Shown piece by piece: positions 13,906 to 23,800 of a stretch of DNA of 55,497 nucleotides. Below the pieces are notes generated by a model. It had not been told where the DNA came from. It searched no databases and saw only the letters and a program-made list of their open reading frames with translations. The stretch covers positions 1-55,497 of the forward strand of contig CAZRFK010000005.1 of assembly GCA_964599275.1 (NCBI GenBank), read 5' to 3'. This stretch comes from PUMD01 sp964599275. Lineage in GTDB: Bacteria > Bacillota > Sulfobacillia > SLMV01. The position numbers and the translations under genes are program-made. Positions within the stretch are counted from its first letter, which is position 1. Every line of letters begins with the position of its first letter.

Positions 13906-16596
13906 TTAACTGTCTCCCCCATAGGATTCCATGTCATACCAGTTTTGTCCTACCTTAAGATCAACTTTTAACGGCACATCGAGTTCAATAACACTTTCCA
14001 TGTTCGACTCTGCGATTTCCGCCAGTTCTACGAGATTTTCCTGCGGTACCTCCCAGATCAATTCATCGTGAACTTGTAATAGCAGATGGCAGTCCAACTG
14101 GGCCTGGCGAATCTCATGCTGCACTTCCACCATAGCCTTTTTGATTATATCTGCAGCAGTGCCCTGTATCGGTGTGTTCAGTGCTGCCCGTTCCGCAAAC
14201 TGACGTCTGTGCCACACCCGATGTTCCAGATCTGGTAAGTACCTTATTCTATCCATCAATGTGCGCACATAGCCATCGTTACGGGCTTTCTGCACAACTT
14301 CATCAAGATATCTCTGTACTCCAGGCATCCGATCCAGGTAATTATCAATGTATTCTTGAGATTGTTCTGCATCTGTATCGATATTCTTGGCCAGACCGTA
14401 TCCGCTAATCCCGTAGATAATGCCGAAATTAACTGCTTTGGCACGTTCCCGCATCTGATCTGTTACCTGGGACTGTTCAACTCCAAAAACCTCAGCAGCT
14501 GTTTGCACGTGAATGTCTTTATCCTGGTTGAATGCCTGCTGAAGCTTCTCATCCTTTGAAAAATGAGCTAAAATGCGCAGCTCTATCTGGGAGTAATCGG
14601 CAGCGAGAAGCAACCATCCAGCGGGCGCTTTAAATGCCTTGCGCAGCAGGCGGCCTCGCTTTTGCCTGATTGGTATATTCTGAAGATTCGGATCTGAGCT
14701 GGACAAACGTCCCGTAGCTGCCACACACTGGTGAAAAGTTGTGTGCACCCTGCCGGTGTCAGAATCAATTTCGGACAGGAGTCCTTCGACGTAAGTTCCC
14801 TGAAGTTTGACTAACTTACGATAGTTAAGCACCATCTCACCGATCTCATGTTCCTCTGCCAATTCATTTAACACTTCAGAATCAGTGGAATATCCAGTCT
14901 TGGTCTCCTTTATTACCGGCAGCCCCAGCTCGTCGAATAAAACTTTGCTTAGTTGCTTCGGGGAATTTACGTTGAATTCATGTCCTGCAATTTCCCATAT
15001 TTTCTTCTCAATCTCCGAGATGTCCTGCTTTAACTCCTGTCCGAACTGCCGGAGCACCTCGGCATCCAACTGTATTCCTCTGACCTGCATAAAAGCAAGC
15101 AGGGGCATTAATGGTTTCTCTATATTTTCAAACAGTTGCATTAAATCAGCAGACTCCAGTTCTGCATTTAACGGCTCCTGAAGTGCACTGATAGCTGCCA
15201 AACGATGGTTCATCATGTCTTCAAACTGCTCAGTTTCTTCCACTGAGAGCACTTCAGCCCGAGAAGGAATAGATTTACCCAAATATTTCTGTGCCAACTC
15301 CCTCAACGAATAAGCGTTGCGGGATGGCTCCAACAAGTAAGCCGCTATTCTGCAATCAAAAATTGAATCTGAAATGAATTGCTGAGAGGAACGGACTAAC
15401 AGGGGTTTAAGACTGTGTCCTGTAATTCTCAACCTTTCACCACCGGACATACAGGCAACCAAAGATTCTAATGCATCTTGCTGCACGCTGAAAAGAAAAT
15501 AACCTTTACGGCTTTTTTCAAAAGCAACTGAAACATGAAACTCGCTGGCCTCCCATGGAGATTCCCCATCCATGACCCAATCCAATAAAAGCGTATCATT
15601 GTCAGCAATATGATCAATCATAGCTAAGAGCTCTTCAACATCGTCCGCTCCTGCATTACACATTACTTCAAGATCAAAGTCGTCAGTTTTGGATAAAGAG
15701 TTAAATTCGGGAGGTTGGTCGAGATCCAGACGCTGTAAGATGCTGTCAAACCCAAGTTCCCTGAAGGTTTCGTTGACTTTTTCAGGATCGGGCTCAGAAA
15801 GAGCACAATCCTGCAGGCTCAGGTCAATATTGAGATCATCCCGTATGACGGCCAGCTCCTTGCTCATACGGGCATTGTCAGCATGTTCCCGAATGTATTC
15901 GGGAATCTTCTTGCCTCCTATATTGTCGACATTTTTCAAAACTCCTTCAAGAGTTTTGAACTCCTTTAGCAATCTCTGAGCTCGTTTCAGTCCTATTTTT
16001 GGTACCCCAGGGATGTTATCAGAGCTGTCTCCCATAAGTCCTTTCATATCTGCCATCCGTGGAGGGGTCACTCCGTATTCTTTTATAACAGCTTCTTTAT
16101 CATAACGATGTGTATCGGTGATCCCTTGTCGGGTGACTTCAACACAAATGCGATCATCAATAACCTGCAGCATATCCTTATCACCTGTAACAATTATTAC
16201 CCTGTAACCATCGGTAGCAAATCGTTTCGCCATCGAACCTAATAAATCATCGGCCTCCACACCTTCTCGTTCAATATGAGCTATACCGAGAGCATCAAGT
16301 ACATCTTTTGTCATTGAAAATTGATGCCGCAAATCTTCAGGCATGTCCGGACGATGTCCTTTGTATTCCGAATATACCTGCAGCCGATACTTGGGTTTGC
16401 CTCGATCAAAGGTCACCGCTAAAAATTCTGGTTCGTAATCTTCCATAAGCCTGAGCAGCATATTCGTGAAACCGTAAGCGGCATTAGTCACACGACCTTC
16501 AGGATCAGTCAGTGTGGGCATAGCGTAAAAAGCCCGATACATAAGACTAGTGCCATCTACCAAAATAATAGAATCATCTGGTTGTACAGATTCCAA
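13906..16596 (-). CDS. polA: DNA polymerase I
   Basis: About 896 residues. The 5'-nuclease domain (about 10-290; ILVDGTSLMYRAFYAMP, GDKDMLQVID, PGVPKIGLKRA) is followed by a 3'-5' exonuclease-like domain and a family A polymerase domain (LLLAADYSQIELRILAHFS, RAKAVNFGIIYGIS, QVHDELIWEVP). The exonuclease-like domain lacks the DxE motif: LLLDWVMDGES replaces the usual start and later metal ligands are absent, so proofreading is probably lost, as in Geobacillus and Taq enzymes. Start set at the TTG at 16596, eight bases after GGGAG. The frame runs back to a TTG at 16647 without a ribosome site. Confidence 0.93.
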   Translation of the reverse strand: MESVQPDDSIILVDGTSLMYRAFYAMPTLTDPEGRVTNAAYGFTNMLLRLMEDYEPEFLAVTFDRGKPKYRLQVYSEYKGHRPDMPEDLRHQFSMTKDVLDALGIAHIEREGVEADDLLGSMAKRFATDGYRVIIVTGDKDMLQVIDDRICVEVTRQGITDTHRYDKEAVIKEYGVTPPRMADMKGLMGDSSDNIPGVPKIGLKRAQRLLKEFKTLEGVLKNVDNIGGKKIPEYIREHADNARMSKELAVIRDDLNIDLSLQDCALSEPDPEKVNETFRELGFDSILQRLDLDQPPEFNSLSKTDDFDLEVMCNAGADDVEELLAMIDHIADNDTLLLDWVMDGESPWEASEFHVSVAFEKSRKGYFLFSVQQDALESLVACMSGGERLRITGHSLKPLLVRSSQQFISDSIFDCRIAAYLLEPSRNAYSLRELAQKYLGKSIPSRAEVLSVEETEQFEDMMNHRLAAISALQEPLNAELESADLMQLFENIEKPLMPLLAFMQVRGIQLDAEVLRQFGQELKQDISEIEKKIWEIAGHEFNVNSPKQLSKVLFDELGLPVIKETKTGYSTDSEVLNELAEEHEIGEMVLNYRKLVKLQGTYVEGLLSEIDSDTGRVHTTFHQCVAATGRLSSSDPNLQNIPIRQKRGRLLRKAFKAPAGWLLLAADYSQIELRILAHFSKDEKLQQAFNQDKDIHVQTAAEVFGVEQSQVTDQMRERAKAVNFGIIYGISGYGLAKNIDTDAEQSQEYIDNYLDRMPGVQRYLDEVVQKARNDGYVRTLMDRIRYLPDLEHRVWHRRQFAERAALNTPIQGTAADIIKKAMVEVQHEIRQAQLDCHLLLQVHDELIWEVPQENLVELAEIAESNMESVIELDVPLKVDLKVGQNWYDMESYGGDS

Positions 16597-16686
16597 CAGG
16601 ACCACTCCCAATTTCCTACCTTTGTTAGCAATCAACCTTTTCGTCAAATAATACGAGGTAATGACAAGATAAAACTGAAAGGCATC

Positions 16687-17706
16687 TCAAGCACACTGCC
16701 TGTAAAGGACATATCCCCCCAAAATTAGGACTGCAGCAAAGAGCAGATGAACAAGGTGATTCATTACCCACAGTAATACCGAGACCATATCATCCCCAAA
16801 ATTCAACCAGGCCCCCATCAATGCTTCCCTGAAACCAGGAATATCTCCAACGGAACGAGGTCTTCCCTCAGCAGAAAGGTGTTGTGGTTGCCTGATAGTT
16901 ATTTCTATATCCACACTATCTACTTGCTGATTGCTTGCACCATCAACCTCAGGACTCAACTGCACTGGAGGATGGTACTGCCGTTCAGATTTATGATAAA
17001 TCAAATTGCCCAATGATTTTATTTCTTCTCTCAACGCATCTGGGAAATAGGGACTCCGAAATTCCACGAGATATTCAACGGCCTCATCTGACCGACGTAG
17101 AGCTTCCGTATGAAGCTCAAATCCCTCCTCATCTAATATCTCTGATAGTGCCTGCCTGATATGATGGATATCAGACACTTCGAAATGGAGTTTTTCAAAT
17201 CTGACCTGCGAAACCTCAGATTCTGCCCGGGCGCCAAAAGGCTGTATATCCTCAATCTCAGCATCAGGCTGGTCAGCTTCAGGTTCTGGTTCGGAAACAT
17301 CATGAGGGGCAGCTTCATCTAACTGGTACATATCTTCGGTCATCAACCTGGAGGAAACTTGAAAATGAGAAATAACTGCAGACAGAGGTAGCAGCAGGAT
17401 AATGATGGTCACTGCAACCATTACCAGTTGACGACGCCAAGGTATTGACCAGGTAGTCCGGCCATGGCCCGTCTGCTTTTTATTTTCAATAGAATTCCTG
17501 AGACGCTGCCGGAAATCAGGAGATGGTTTCTGTACAGCCATTTTCGAAGCAAACTCACTGACCTGTTCCAGTTCTGTCAGCCGTTTCCTGCATGCTGCAC
17601 ACTCATGCAGATGTTGCTCAACCTCAATTAACTCCTGCTCACTGACTTCTCCATCAATATAGGCTGATAATAATTCGCCGGGGAAGTTACAATGTTTGTC
17701 AGTCAA
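16687..17706 (-). CDS. Zinc-finger anti-sigma factor, membrane-anchored
   Basis: 339-residue single- or double-pass membrane protein that probably restrains the ECF sigma factor encoded just before it. The N-terminal anti-sigma domain has the zinc motif H-x3-C-x2-C (HLHECAACRKRL, about 32-43). A membrane helix spans about 92-112, then an acidic, Pro-rich linker (about 120-155) and an extracytoplasmic sensing domain (about 165-260). A second hydrophobic segment closes the chain (about 308-336). The TTG start overlaps the sigma gene stop by four bases, with GGAGGAAG as ribosome site. Release presumably follows regulated proteolysis upon envelope stress, by family analogy. Confidence 0.85.
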   Translation of the reverse strand: MTDKHCNFPGELLSAYIDGEVSEQELIEVEQHLHECAACRKRLTELEQVSEFASKMAVQKPSPDFRQRLRNSIENKKQTGHGRTTWSIPWRRQLVMVAVTIIILLLPLSAVISHFQVSSRLMTEDMYQLDEAAPHDVSEPEPEADQPDAEIEDIQPFGARAESEVSQVRFEKLHFEVSDIHHIRQALSEILDEEGFELHTEALRRSDEAVEYLVEFRSPYFPDALREEIKSLGNLIYHKSERQYHPPVQLSPEVDGASNQQVDSVDIEITIRQPQHLSAEGRPRSVGDIPGFREALMGAWLNFGDDMVSVLLWVMNHLVHLLFAAVLILGGYVLYRQCA

Positions 17707-18323
17707 GCTTCCTCCCTCCTCTCAGGTTGATTGACGCCCCTGTGCTGGAAAAGTTCCATTTCTTCGAGTACTACCTTCAGATTATTTCGGGCTCGGTACA
17801 GACGAGATTTTACCGTCCCCAATTTCACATCCAGAATTTCTGCTATCTGACTATAACTGAAACCTTCAATATCACGAAATATTATTACAGTTCGATGATG
17901 GGCTGGCAGCTTCTGCATGGCTTTTTCAATTACCACCTGTTGCTCATTAGTCACAATGGTATCTTCCGGTGTGGGAGAATCATCCTCAATCTGACGCTCG
18001 AGCTGATCACCCTCATCAGTCTTTATAGGTTTGTCCAAGCTGTGGACCGGATTCCTCTGCCGTCTTCGTATCTCGTCCAAGCATACGTTCTTTGCAATGC
18101 GATATAACCATGTTGAAAATGAAGAATCACCACGGAAACCACTTAAACTGGAATATGCTTTCATGAACGCATCCTGCGTGGCATCCTCAGCATCCTCAAC
18201 GTTACCCAACATCCGGTACGCCAGGTTAAATATTTTACCCTCGTACTTATCCAACAGTTTTTCGAATGCTTCTTCATTACCGTTGGTACTAAGCCGAACG
18301 AGCTCAGCATCTGTCAGGTCCAT
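17703..18323 (-). CDS. ECF RNA polymerase sigma factor (SigW/RpoE type)
   Basis: 206-residue group 4 sigma factor. Region 2 shows FEKLLDKYEGKIFNLAYRMLGNVEDAEDATQDAF (in two blocks) and FSTWLYRIAKNVCLDEIRRR. Region 4 shows LPAHHRTVIIFRDIEGFSYSQIAEIL and VKSRLYRAR, the promoter -35 recognition helix. Start taken at the ATG at 18323, behind GGGGGAAAG. A longer frame from 18407 has no comparable site. It is translationally coupled to its anti-sigma gene. TATACT at 18444-18449 on the minus strand is a possible -10 element, but the -35 is not clear, and no sigma-W-like TGAAAC autoregulatory box was seen. Confidence 0.9.
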   Translation of the reverse strand: MDLTDAELVRLSTNGNEEAFEKLLDKYEGKIFNLAYRMLGNVEDAEDATQDAFMKAYSSLSGFRGDSSFSTWLYRIAKNVCLDEIRRRQRNPVHSLDKPIKTDEGDQLERQIEDDSPTPEDTIVTNEQQVVIEKAMQKLPAHHRTVIIFRDIEGFSYSQIAEILDVKLGTVKSRLYRARNNLKVVLEEMELFQHRGVNQPERREEA

Positions 18324-18538
18324 GCTCTTTCCCCCTGCACTGACGTGCCCTAAGTCAATTGTGTTTCCCTCACCAGAAAAACTGGTTGAGGTAGTTTGCT
18401 TTCTCACCTCAGACCAGTTGAGTAAGCTAACATTTACTGCATTAGTATAGCATTTAAACGGTCCAACACTGAACCCGCTTCTTATTTGTATACACCGTTT
18501 AAAACAACATTATGAGAATACAGCATCTGGCGAGTGCT

Positions 18539-20059
18539 CTACAAACGCGGAGCAAGGTGAACAGTAAATTCCTTAAGTTCCCATTCCCAACCCAGAATCC
18601 CGGCAAGGTTTTCAATACACACCCAGGGTCTGTCTTCATCCCATTCGGCATAAGAAAGTTCTCGTCCTAAAAACTCCACTTTTTCTCGCTCCTCATCCCA
18701 AGTGATGCGACGCCCAAATACTTCTTCGACTACTGAAGCAGGAACAAGAGTTTCATTATCAGACGGGGGACGCTGATATACTGCTATTTGTCGAAAATTC
18801 ACATAAAACTCATACCAATTCGTCCATGCTCCCCAGCGATTATTGCCTGTCTCTACCGTCAGGTGCTTTTCGATATCGTAAAGCGGCACATATAGCTGAT
18901 CGTCATGCAGTTCACCCCTTATGTCATCTTGATTATCTTCCGAAAAGAACACTCCAAAAGATTCGTCTCCCTGTGTAATGCGAACATCGAAGATCGGAGG
19001 TTCTATATTTAAGTCCCGTTTTCCATCTTCGATTTCAGGTGCTCTCTCTGATAAAGGACTGCCAGTTTCTCTGTGAATCATATGTCCATCGCGGATCACA
19101 AAAGGAGAAAACTCTCCATCATCCTGCCTATCTGTAGAAGAAATTATAACTTGGAATTGTATACCTGCCAGTTCGGATGATCGTTCAAGGTATGGCCCAA
19201 TAGGCACATAGATTTGTTCGTCGATTTTTCGAGCAAGAAAGGGCGCCAATTCATTATTAAAAAAATATGGAAGCATATCGCTCGTATATTGTTCGGCAAG
19301 TTCCTCTGGCAGATGCTGCAGAGGTATTTCTTTGGAAAAATCCTTTTCCGATTGGTGGTTCAACTGCATTGACACAGAAGGATGAATATATAACTTTTCT
19401 TCAGCTAATAGTTTCGCTACATCTTGCGCTATATCAATTTCCCCCAGCTCGTAAGGATCACCATAGAGCCCCATCTTCCAAACAACTCTGTCATCTTTCA
19501 GTTGAGGCATTATTTCAACCTGCTGGTAAGTTATATCAACAGAAGTGCCTGGATCAACAACCCCGACTATGCGCGACACCTCATCATTTTTCATACGTAT
19601 ACATCCCTGCGATGCCATCTGACCTATAGATTCAATATTGTTGTTCCCATGTATACCGTAACCGGGTTTGTTTAAACCGAGCCACCACGGACCTAATGGA
19701 TTATCGGGTCCGGCAGGAACAGGTTGTCGGCCAGTGGGATACCACCAGGGTTCCCTGACCCGGTTGATTATTTCAAATTCCCCGATCGGCGTTGGAGTAT
19801 CAGTTTTTCCCACTGCAATTGGAAACCGACCCCATATCTGACTTCGCTGAACCAAAACTAAAGTGCGAGAAGGAATATTGATCAAAATACCTTCATTGGG
19901 ATAGTGCGAAGGCAAATAAGGAACATTATATCGATGATCCTGCCTCTCATAATCACCCACGCTGCTGTCTGCAAGAATGCTATCAGCCCGGAGCAGTCCC
20001 AGAAATAAAATGCATCCCACCGCCAGTATGAGGATTCCTGATGTTCTGAAATCACCCAC
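18539..20059 (-). CDS. L,D-transpeptidase (YkuD) with copper-amine-oxidase-like C-terminal repeats
   Basis: 506-residue exported peptidoglycan cross-linking enzyme or spore/envelope protein. Signal peptide at about 5-30 (ILILAVGCILFLGLL). The YkuD catalytic domain spans about 50-190, with GKTDTPTPIGEF, HGNNNIESIG and the active-site block SQGCIRMKN, where Cys is the nucleophile. The C-terminal half resembles two copper-amine-oxidase N-like stalk domains (LYVPLYDIEKHL; TLVPASVVEEVFGRRITWDEE). Start chosen at the GTG at 20059, with AAGGGGGTGAT upstream. The open frame continues to 20230 without a site. Monocistronic; the flanking genes are the ECF sigma operon and a tRNA. Confidence 0.88.
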   Translation of the reverse strand: MGDFRTSGILILAVGCILFLGLLRADSILADSSVGDYERQDHRYNVPYLPSHYPNEGILINIPSRTLVLVQRSQIWGRFPIAVGKTDTPTPIGEFEIINRVREPWWYPTGRQPVPAGPDNPLGPWWLGLNKPGYGIHGNNNIESIGQMASQGCIRMKNDEVSRIVGVVDPGTSVDITYQQVEIMPQLKDDRVVWKMGLYGDPYELGEIDIAQDVAKLLAEEKLYIHPSVSMQLNHQSEKDFSKEIPLQHLPEELAEQYTSDMLPYFFNNELAPFLARKIDEQIYVPIGPYLERSSELAGIQFQVIISSTDRQDDGEFSPFVIRDGHMIHRETGSPLSERAPEIEDGKRDLNIEPPIFDVRITQGDESFGVFFSEDNQDDIRGELHDDQLYVPLYDIEKHLTVETGNNRWGAWTNWYEFYVNFRQIAVYQRPPSDNETLVPASVVEEVFGRRITWDEEREKVEFLGRELSYAEWDEDRPWVCIENLAGILGWEWELKEFTVHLAPRL

Positions 20060-20281
20060 ATTTATCACCCCCTTGATAATGATGCCTCTGCGTAGAGTAT
20101 GCATCTGGAGGATGATTATGTGTGGTCTCATCATAAATGGGCCTAAAACATGTAAAATGGATTGAATGGACCCTGAAAAGTCGCGGTTGATCAAATCAGG
20201 ACAATCTGTGGGATAACCTGACCTGTTCACTATCTGGTGCTGATGTTCAAAAAATCATCTATTCACTACAAGCAAAAAGCA

Positions 20282-20310
20282 TTGCATACTGAAAATCTCC
20301 CTGTTATAAT
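20282..20310 (+). promoter_or_regulatory. Sigma-A promoter of tRNA-Leu(CAA)
   Basis: TTGCAT (20282-20287) and a perfect TATAAT (20305-20310) with a 17-base spacer, about 24 bases before the mature tRNA. Confidence 0.8.
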
Positions 20311-20333
20311 TTTATGTGTGAAATGTGAAAATT

Positions 20334-20418
20334 GCCGAGGTGGCGGAATTGGCTTACGCGTGCGACTCAAAATCGCATGGGGCTTGTCCCCTTGTGGGTT
20401 CGAATCCCACCCTCGGCA
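20334..20418 (+). tRNA. tRNA-Leu (anticodon CAA)
   Basis: 85-nt class II tRNA. Acceptor GCCGAGG/CCTCGGC with discriminator A. Anticodon stem TGCGA/TCGCA encloses loop CTCAAAA, giving CAA. Long variable arm (TGGGGCTTGTCCCCT) and T arm GTGGG-TTCGAAT-CCCAC. CCA is not encoded (the A is followed by CAATTT). Confidence 0.95.
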
Positions 20419-20435
20419 CAATTTGTACAATATTT

Positions 20436-20810
20436 TTAATAAGACCCCATCATCCACTGCTCTACTTTTCTTGATATCCCCCGCTGTAAAAGAGCCCTAC
20501 TCGCAGGTATCAGACATATAAAACCCATTATATCAGTAATTAATCCTGGGGTAAGTAATAAAAGCCCGCCTGCCAACACTAATGCACCATCAAACAATGC
20601 TTGTGAAGGGAGCATACCCTGTGCTATCTGGGAACGTATCCGGCCCAAAACACGTGTTCCTTCCCGGCTAGTGAAAAATGAACCAGCAACAGCTGTAACA
20701 ACAACAAGAGCAACGGTCCGTGCTGTTCCTATATAACGACCAACCTCAAGGAGCACCACCAGTTCAATCAGCGGCACCGTAGTCAAAAGGAGAAGTATTT
20801 TCCAAAACAG
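20436..20810 (-). CDS. fxsA: FxsA family membrane protein with probable CTG start
   Basis: 124 residues from the proposed start; FxsA-family cytoplasmic membrane proteins are small, with about three or four membrane segments, and E. coli FxsA suppresses F exclusion of phage T7. Seen: hydrophobic segments at about 3-20, 27-45 and 73-97, and the family block VPLIELVVLLEVGRYIGTARTVALVVVTAVAGS (in parts). The first ATG/GTG/TTG-type start (TTG at 20786) would cut off the ILLLL part of the first helix. An in-frame CTG at 20810 has GGTGAG five bases upstream and restores the family N-terminus (FWKILLLLTTVPLIEL), while an in-frame TGA lies just before. It follows dnaE by 17 bases, so it is probably co-transcribed. 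Confidence 0.85.
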   Translation of the reverse strand: MFWKILLLLTTVPLIELVVLLEVGRYIGTARTVALVVVTAVAGSFFTSREGTRVLGRIRSQIAQGMLPSQALFDGALVLAGGLLLLTPGLITDIMGFICLIPASRALLQRGISRKVEQWMMGSY

Positions 20811-20827
20811 AGTTTCTCACCGCCTTA

Positions 20828-23800
20828 TCAATTTGTTATTGAATAATACAGGCTATCTTCTCCCAAGATTCTTTCAACTGCATTGTTTAACTTCTCACCG
20901 GGTTCAACTCGGAAACGATTTCCTGCCAGTACTACTTTATCCAAGGCGGGAAGGCAAAAGTAAACAGGAGTTTCACCAGTTTGTTGACTCAATACATATT
21001 TCGCCTGCTCCAGTTTATCTGAATTTTCAACACCAGACTGCAGATAAATATATATCCGACCATTTTCACCCGGAAGATTAATTGATTCTGCTAATATATT
21101 AACATCATCATCCCGGTGAGATACTTCACCAGAAACTATGACAACAGTTTCTTCCTCCAACATGTCAGCATGTTCTTCAAATACTGAAGGGAAAACTACC
21201 ACTTCAATCCGCCCATGTAGATCTTCTAAAGTAATGAAGGCCATATTATTCCCACTCTTGGTTAAAATTCTAGATTGATCCACTATCAATCCGCCCAGTA
21301 CAACTCTGGTTCCATCTGTCATATCCTCAATCTGCTCTGAGGTTGCAGTGGTCTCCTGCTGCAGTTCTTTTCTCCACTGGTCCAGCGGGTGACCGGATAT
21401 ATACACGCCCAAGACCTCTTTTTCCAGGCTCAGAGCTTCTCTAGGCTCCAGAGGTTCTGTCTCAGGCAACGGTGGATGAGACGCCTTTAATGCTTCGTCA
21501 TCGTCCATCACATCGAATATGGATACCTGTCCGGATTGACGACTTTTCTGTAAAGATTGAGCACTCGAGAGAATTTTCTCATACCCCGCCAGCAGTCTGG
21601 CTCGGCTGTCGTTAAGGGAGTCAAATGCCCCAGCTTTGACCATGTATTCGACAGCCCTCCGGTTCAGTTTATCGGCATCAACTCTTTCACAAAAGTCTCT
21701 GAAAGAATCAAACTGTCCATCTTGCTCTCTTGTACTGACAATTGCCTCTATACTGCCTGAACCAAGGTTTTTGATCGCCGCCAGACCAAATAATATTCTT
21801 CCATCGTCCACAGTAAAATTGTGATTACTGCGATTCACATCAGGAGCCAGGACTTCCACGCCCATACGTCGGCATTCTTGGATATATTTTGCCACTTTGT
21901 CGCTATCATCCATCACACTGGTAAGCAGTGCAGCCATAAAAGCCACTGGATAGTTGGCCTTCAGATAAGCTGTCTGATAAGCGAGAAGGGCATAAGGGGT
22001 AGTGTGAGCCTTGTTGAAACCATAGTTAGCAAACTTCTCAATAAAACCAAACAACTTATCCGCAATTTTTCTGTCATGCCCATTATCCAGACATCCATCA
22101 ACAAACTGTTCGCGCATTGACTCTAATTCTTCAGGCTTCTTTTTGCCCATGGCCCGGCGGAGAATATCTGCCTGTCCGAGACTGAATCCAGCCATCGTCG
22201 AGGCCACCTGCATGACCTGCTCCTGATAGACCATAATCCCGTAGGTTTCCTGCAAAATGGGCTTCAGATCTGGATGAAGGTAATCAATTTCGTCAGAGTT
22301 ATGTTTATTTTCTAAAAATGTTGGTATATTTTCCATGGGGCCTGGTCGGAATAGCGCCACTGCTGCAATTACATCCTCAAAATTTGATGGTTTGAGATCG
22401 CGCAGCAGCTCCTTCATACCAGATGACTCCAGCTGAAAGACTCCTTCAGTCTCCCCGCTGGCAATAAGCTCGAAGGTTTTTTCGTCCTGCATGGATATCT
22501 GCTCTATATCGTAGTTTTCTCCAACGATATCAACAGTTTCCTCAATAACCGTTAGAGTGCGCAGTCCCAAAAAGTCCATTTTCAAAAGACCCAGGTCTTC
22601 CAGTACCCCCATTGGAAACTGTGTAACAACTGAGCCATCTCCCATCTGCTGCAGAGGAATATACTCAATAAGGTCGTGTTCCGTAATAACCACGCCTGCA
22701 GCATGAACTGAAGCATGACGGGGGAGCCCTTCAAGGACCTGGGCTATATCAATCAACATACGTATCTGCTCATCCTCCTGATAAGCAGAGCTCAATTCAC
22801 TCGAAATCTCCAGGGCCTCTTCCAGATCTATGCCCAACTGATGAGGGACCATCTTGGCTATCTCATCAACACGACTGTATGACATGCCGAGCGCTCGACC
22901 AACATCACGAAGAACAGCACGCGCAGCCATGGTACCGAAAGTTATGATTTGAGCAACGCATGACTCGCCGTACTTATCCACGACGTAATCGATAACTTCA
23001 TCTCTGCGCTCGTAGCAAAAATCTATATCAATATCAGGCATACTGACACGTTCTGGATTCAAAAAACGCTCAAAAACCAGATCATATTCTAGTGGATCAA
23101 TATTGGTTATTCCCAAAGAATAAGAAACCAAACTAGAAGCTGCTGATCCCCGTCCTGGACCCACAGGGATATCCTGGTCTCTGGCAAATCTGATAAAATC
23201 CCAGACAATCAGGAAATATCCCGAATATCCCATTTCGCTGATCATGTCCAGTTCATATGTTAACCGCTCATAAACCTCTTCCGAAGGATCATCGTACCGC
23301 TCCTTCAATCCTGCTTCACATAGATGTCTGAGATAATCATCAACTGAATCAAAATCATCAGGTATTTCAAATTCTGGAAAATATAGCTCGGAAAAGTCAA
23401 AATCAATCTGACAGCGTTCTGCGATTTTGACCGTATTGCTTAGCGCCTCAGGATGCTCTGAAAAGAGCTCACCCATCTGTTGTGGAGAACGAAAATGGAA
23501 CTGATCATTGGGAAACTGCAGTCGGTTTTCATCTTCTATTGATTTGCCAGTCTGGATACACAAAAGTACGTCATGGGCAGAAGCATCGTCCTGGGTCAGA
23601 TAGTGTGTATCATTGGTGGCCACCAGTCCGATATCCAGTTCTTCGGCTAACTGCACCAATGCCTCATTAACTCGTTGTTCATCCTCTAATCCATGATCCT
23701 GCATCTCCAAAAAATAGTTATCAGGACCAAAAGTATCACGATACCACTTGGCAACTTCACGAGCTTGATCCAGTTGCCCATTAAGAATTAACTGTGGAAC

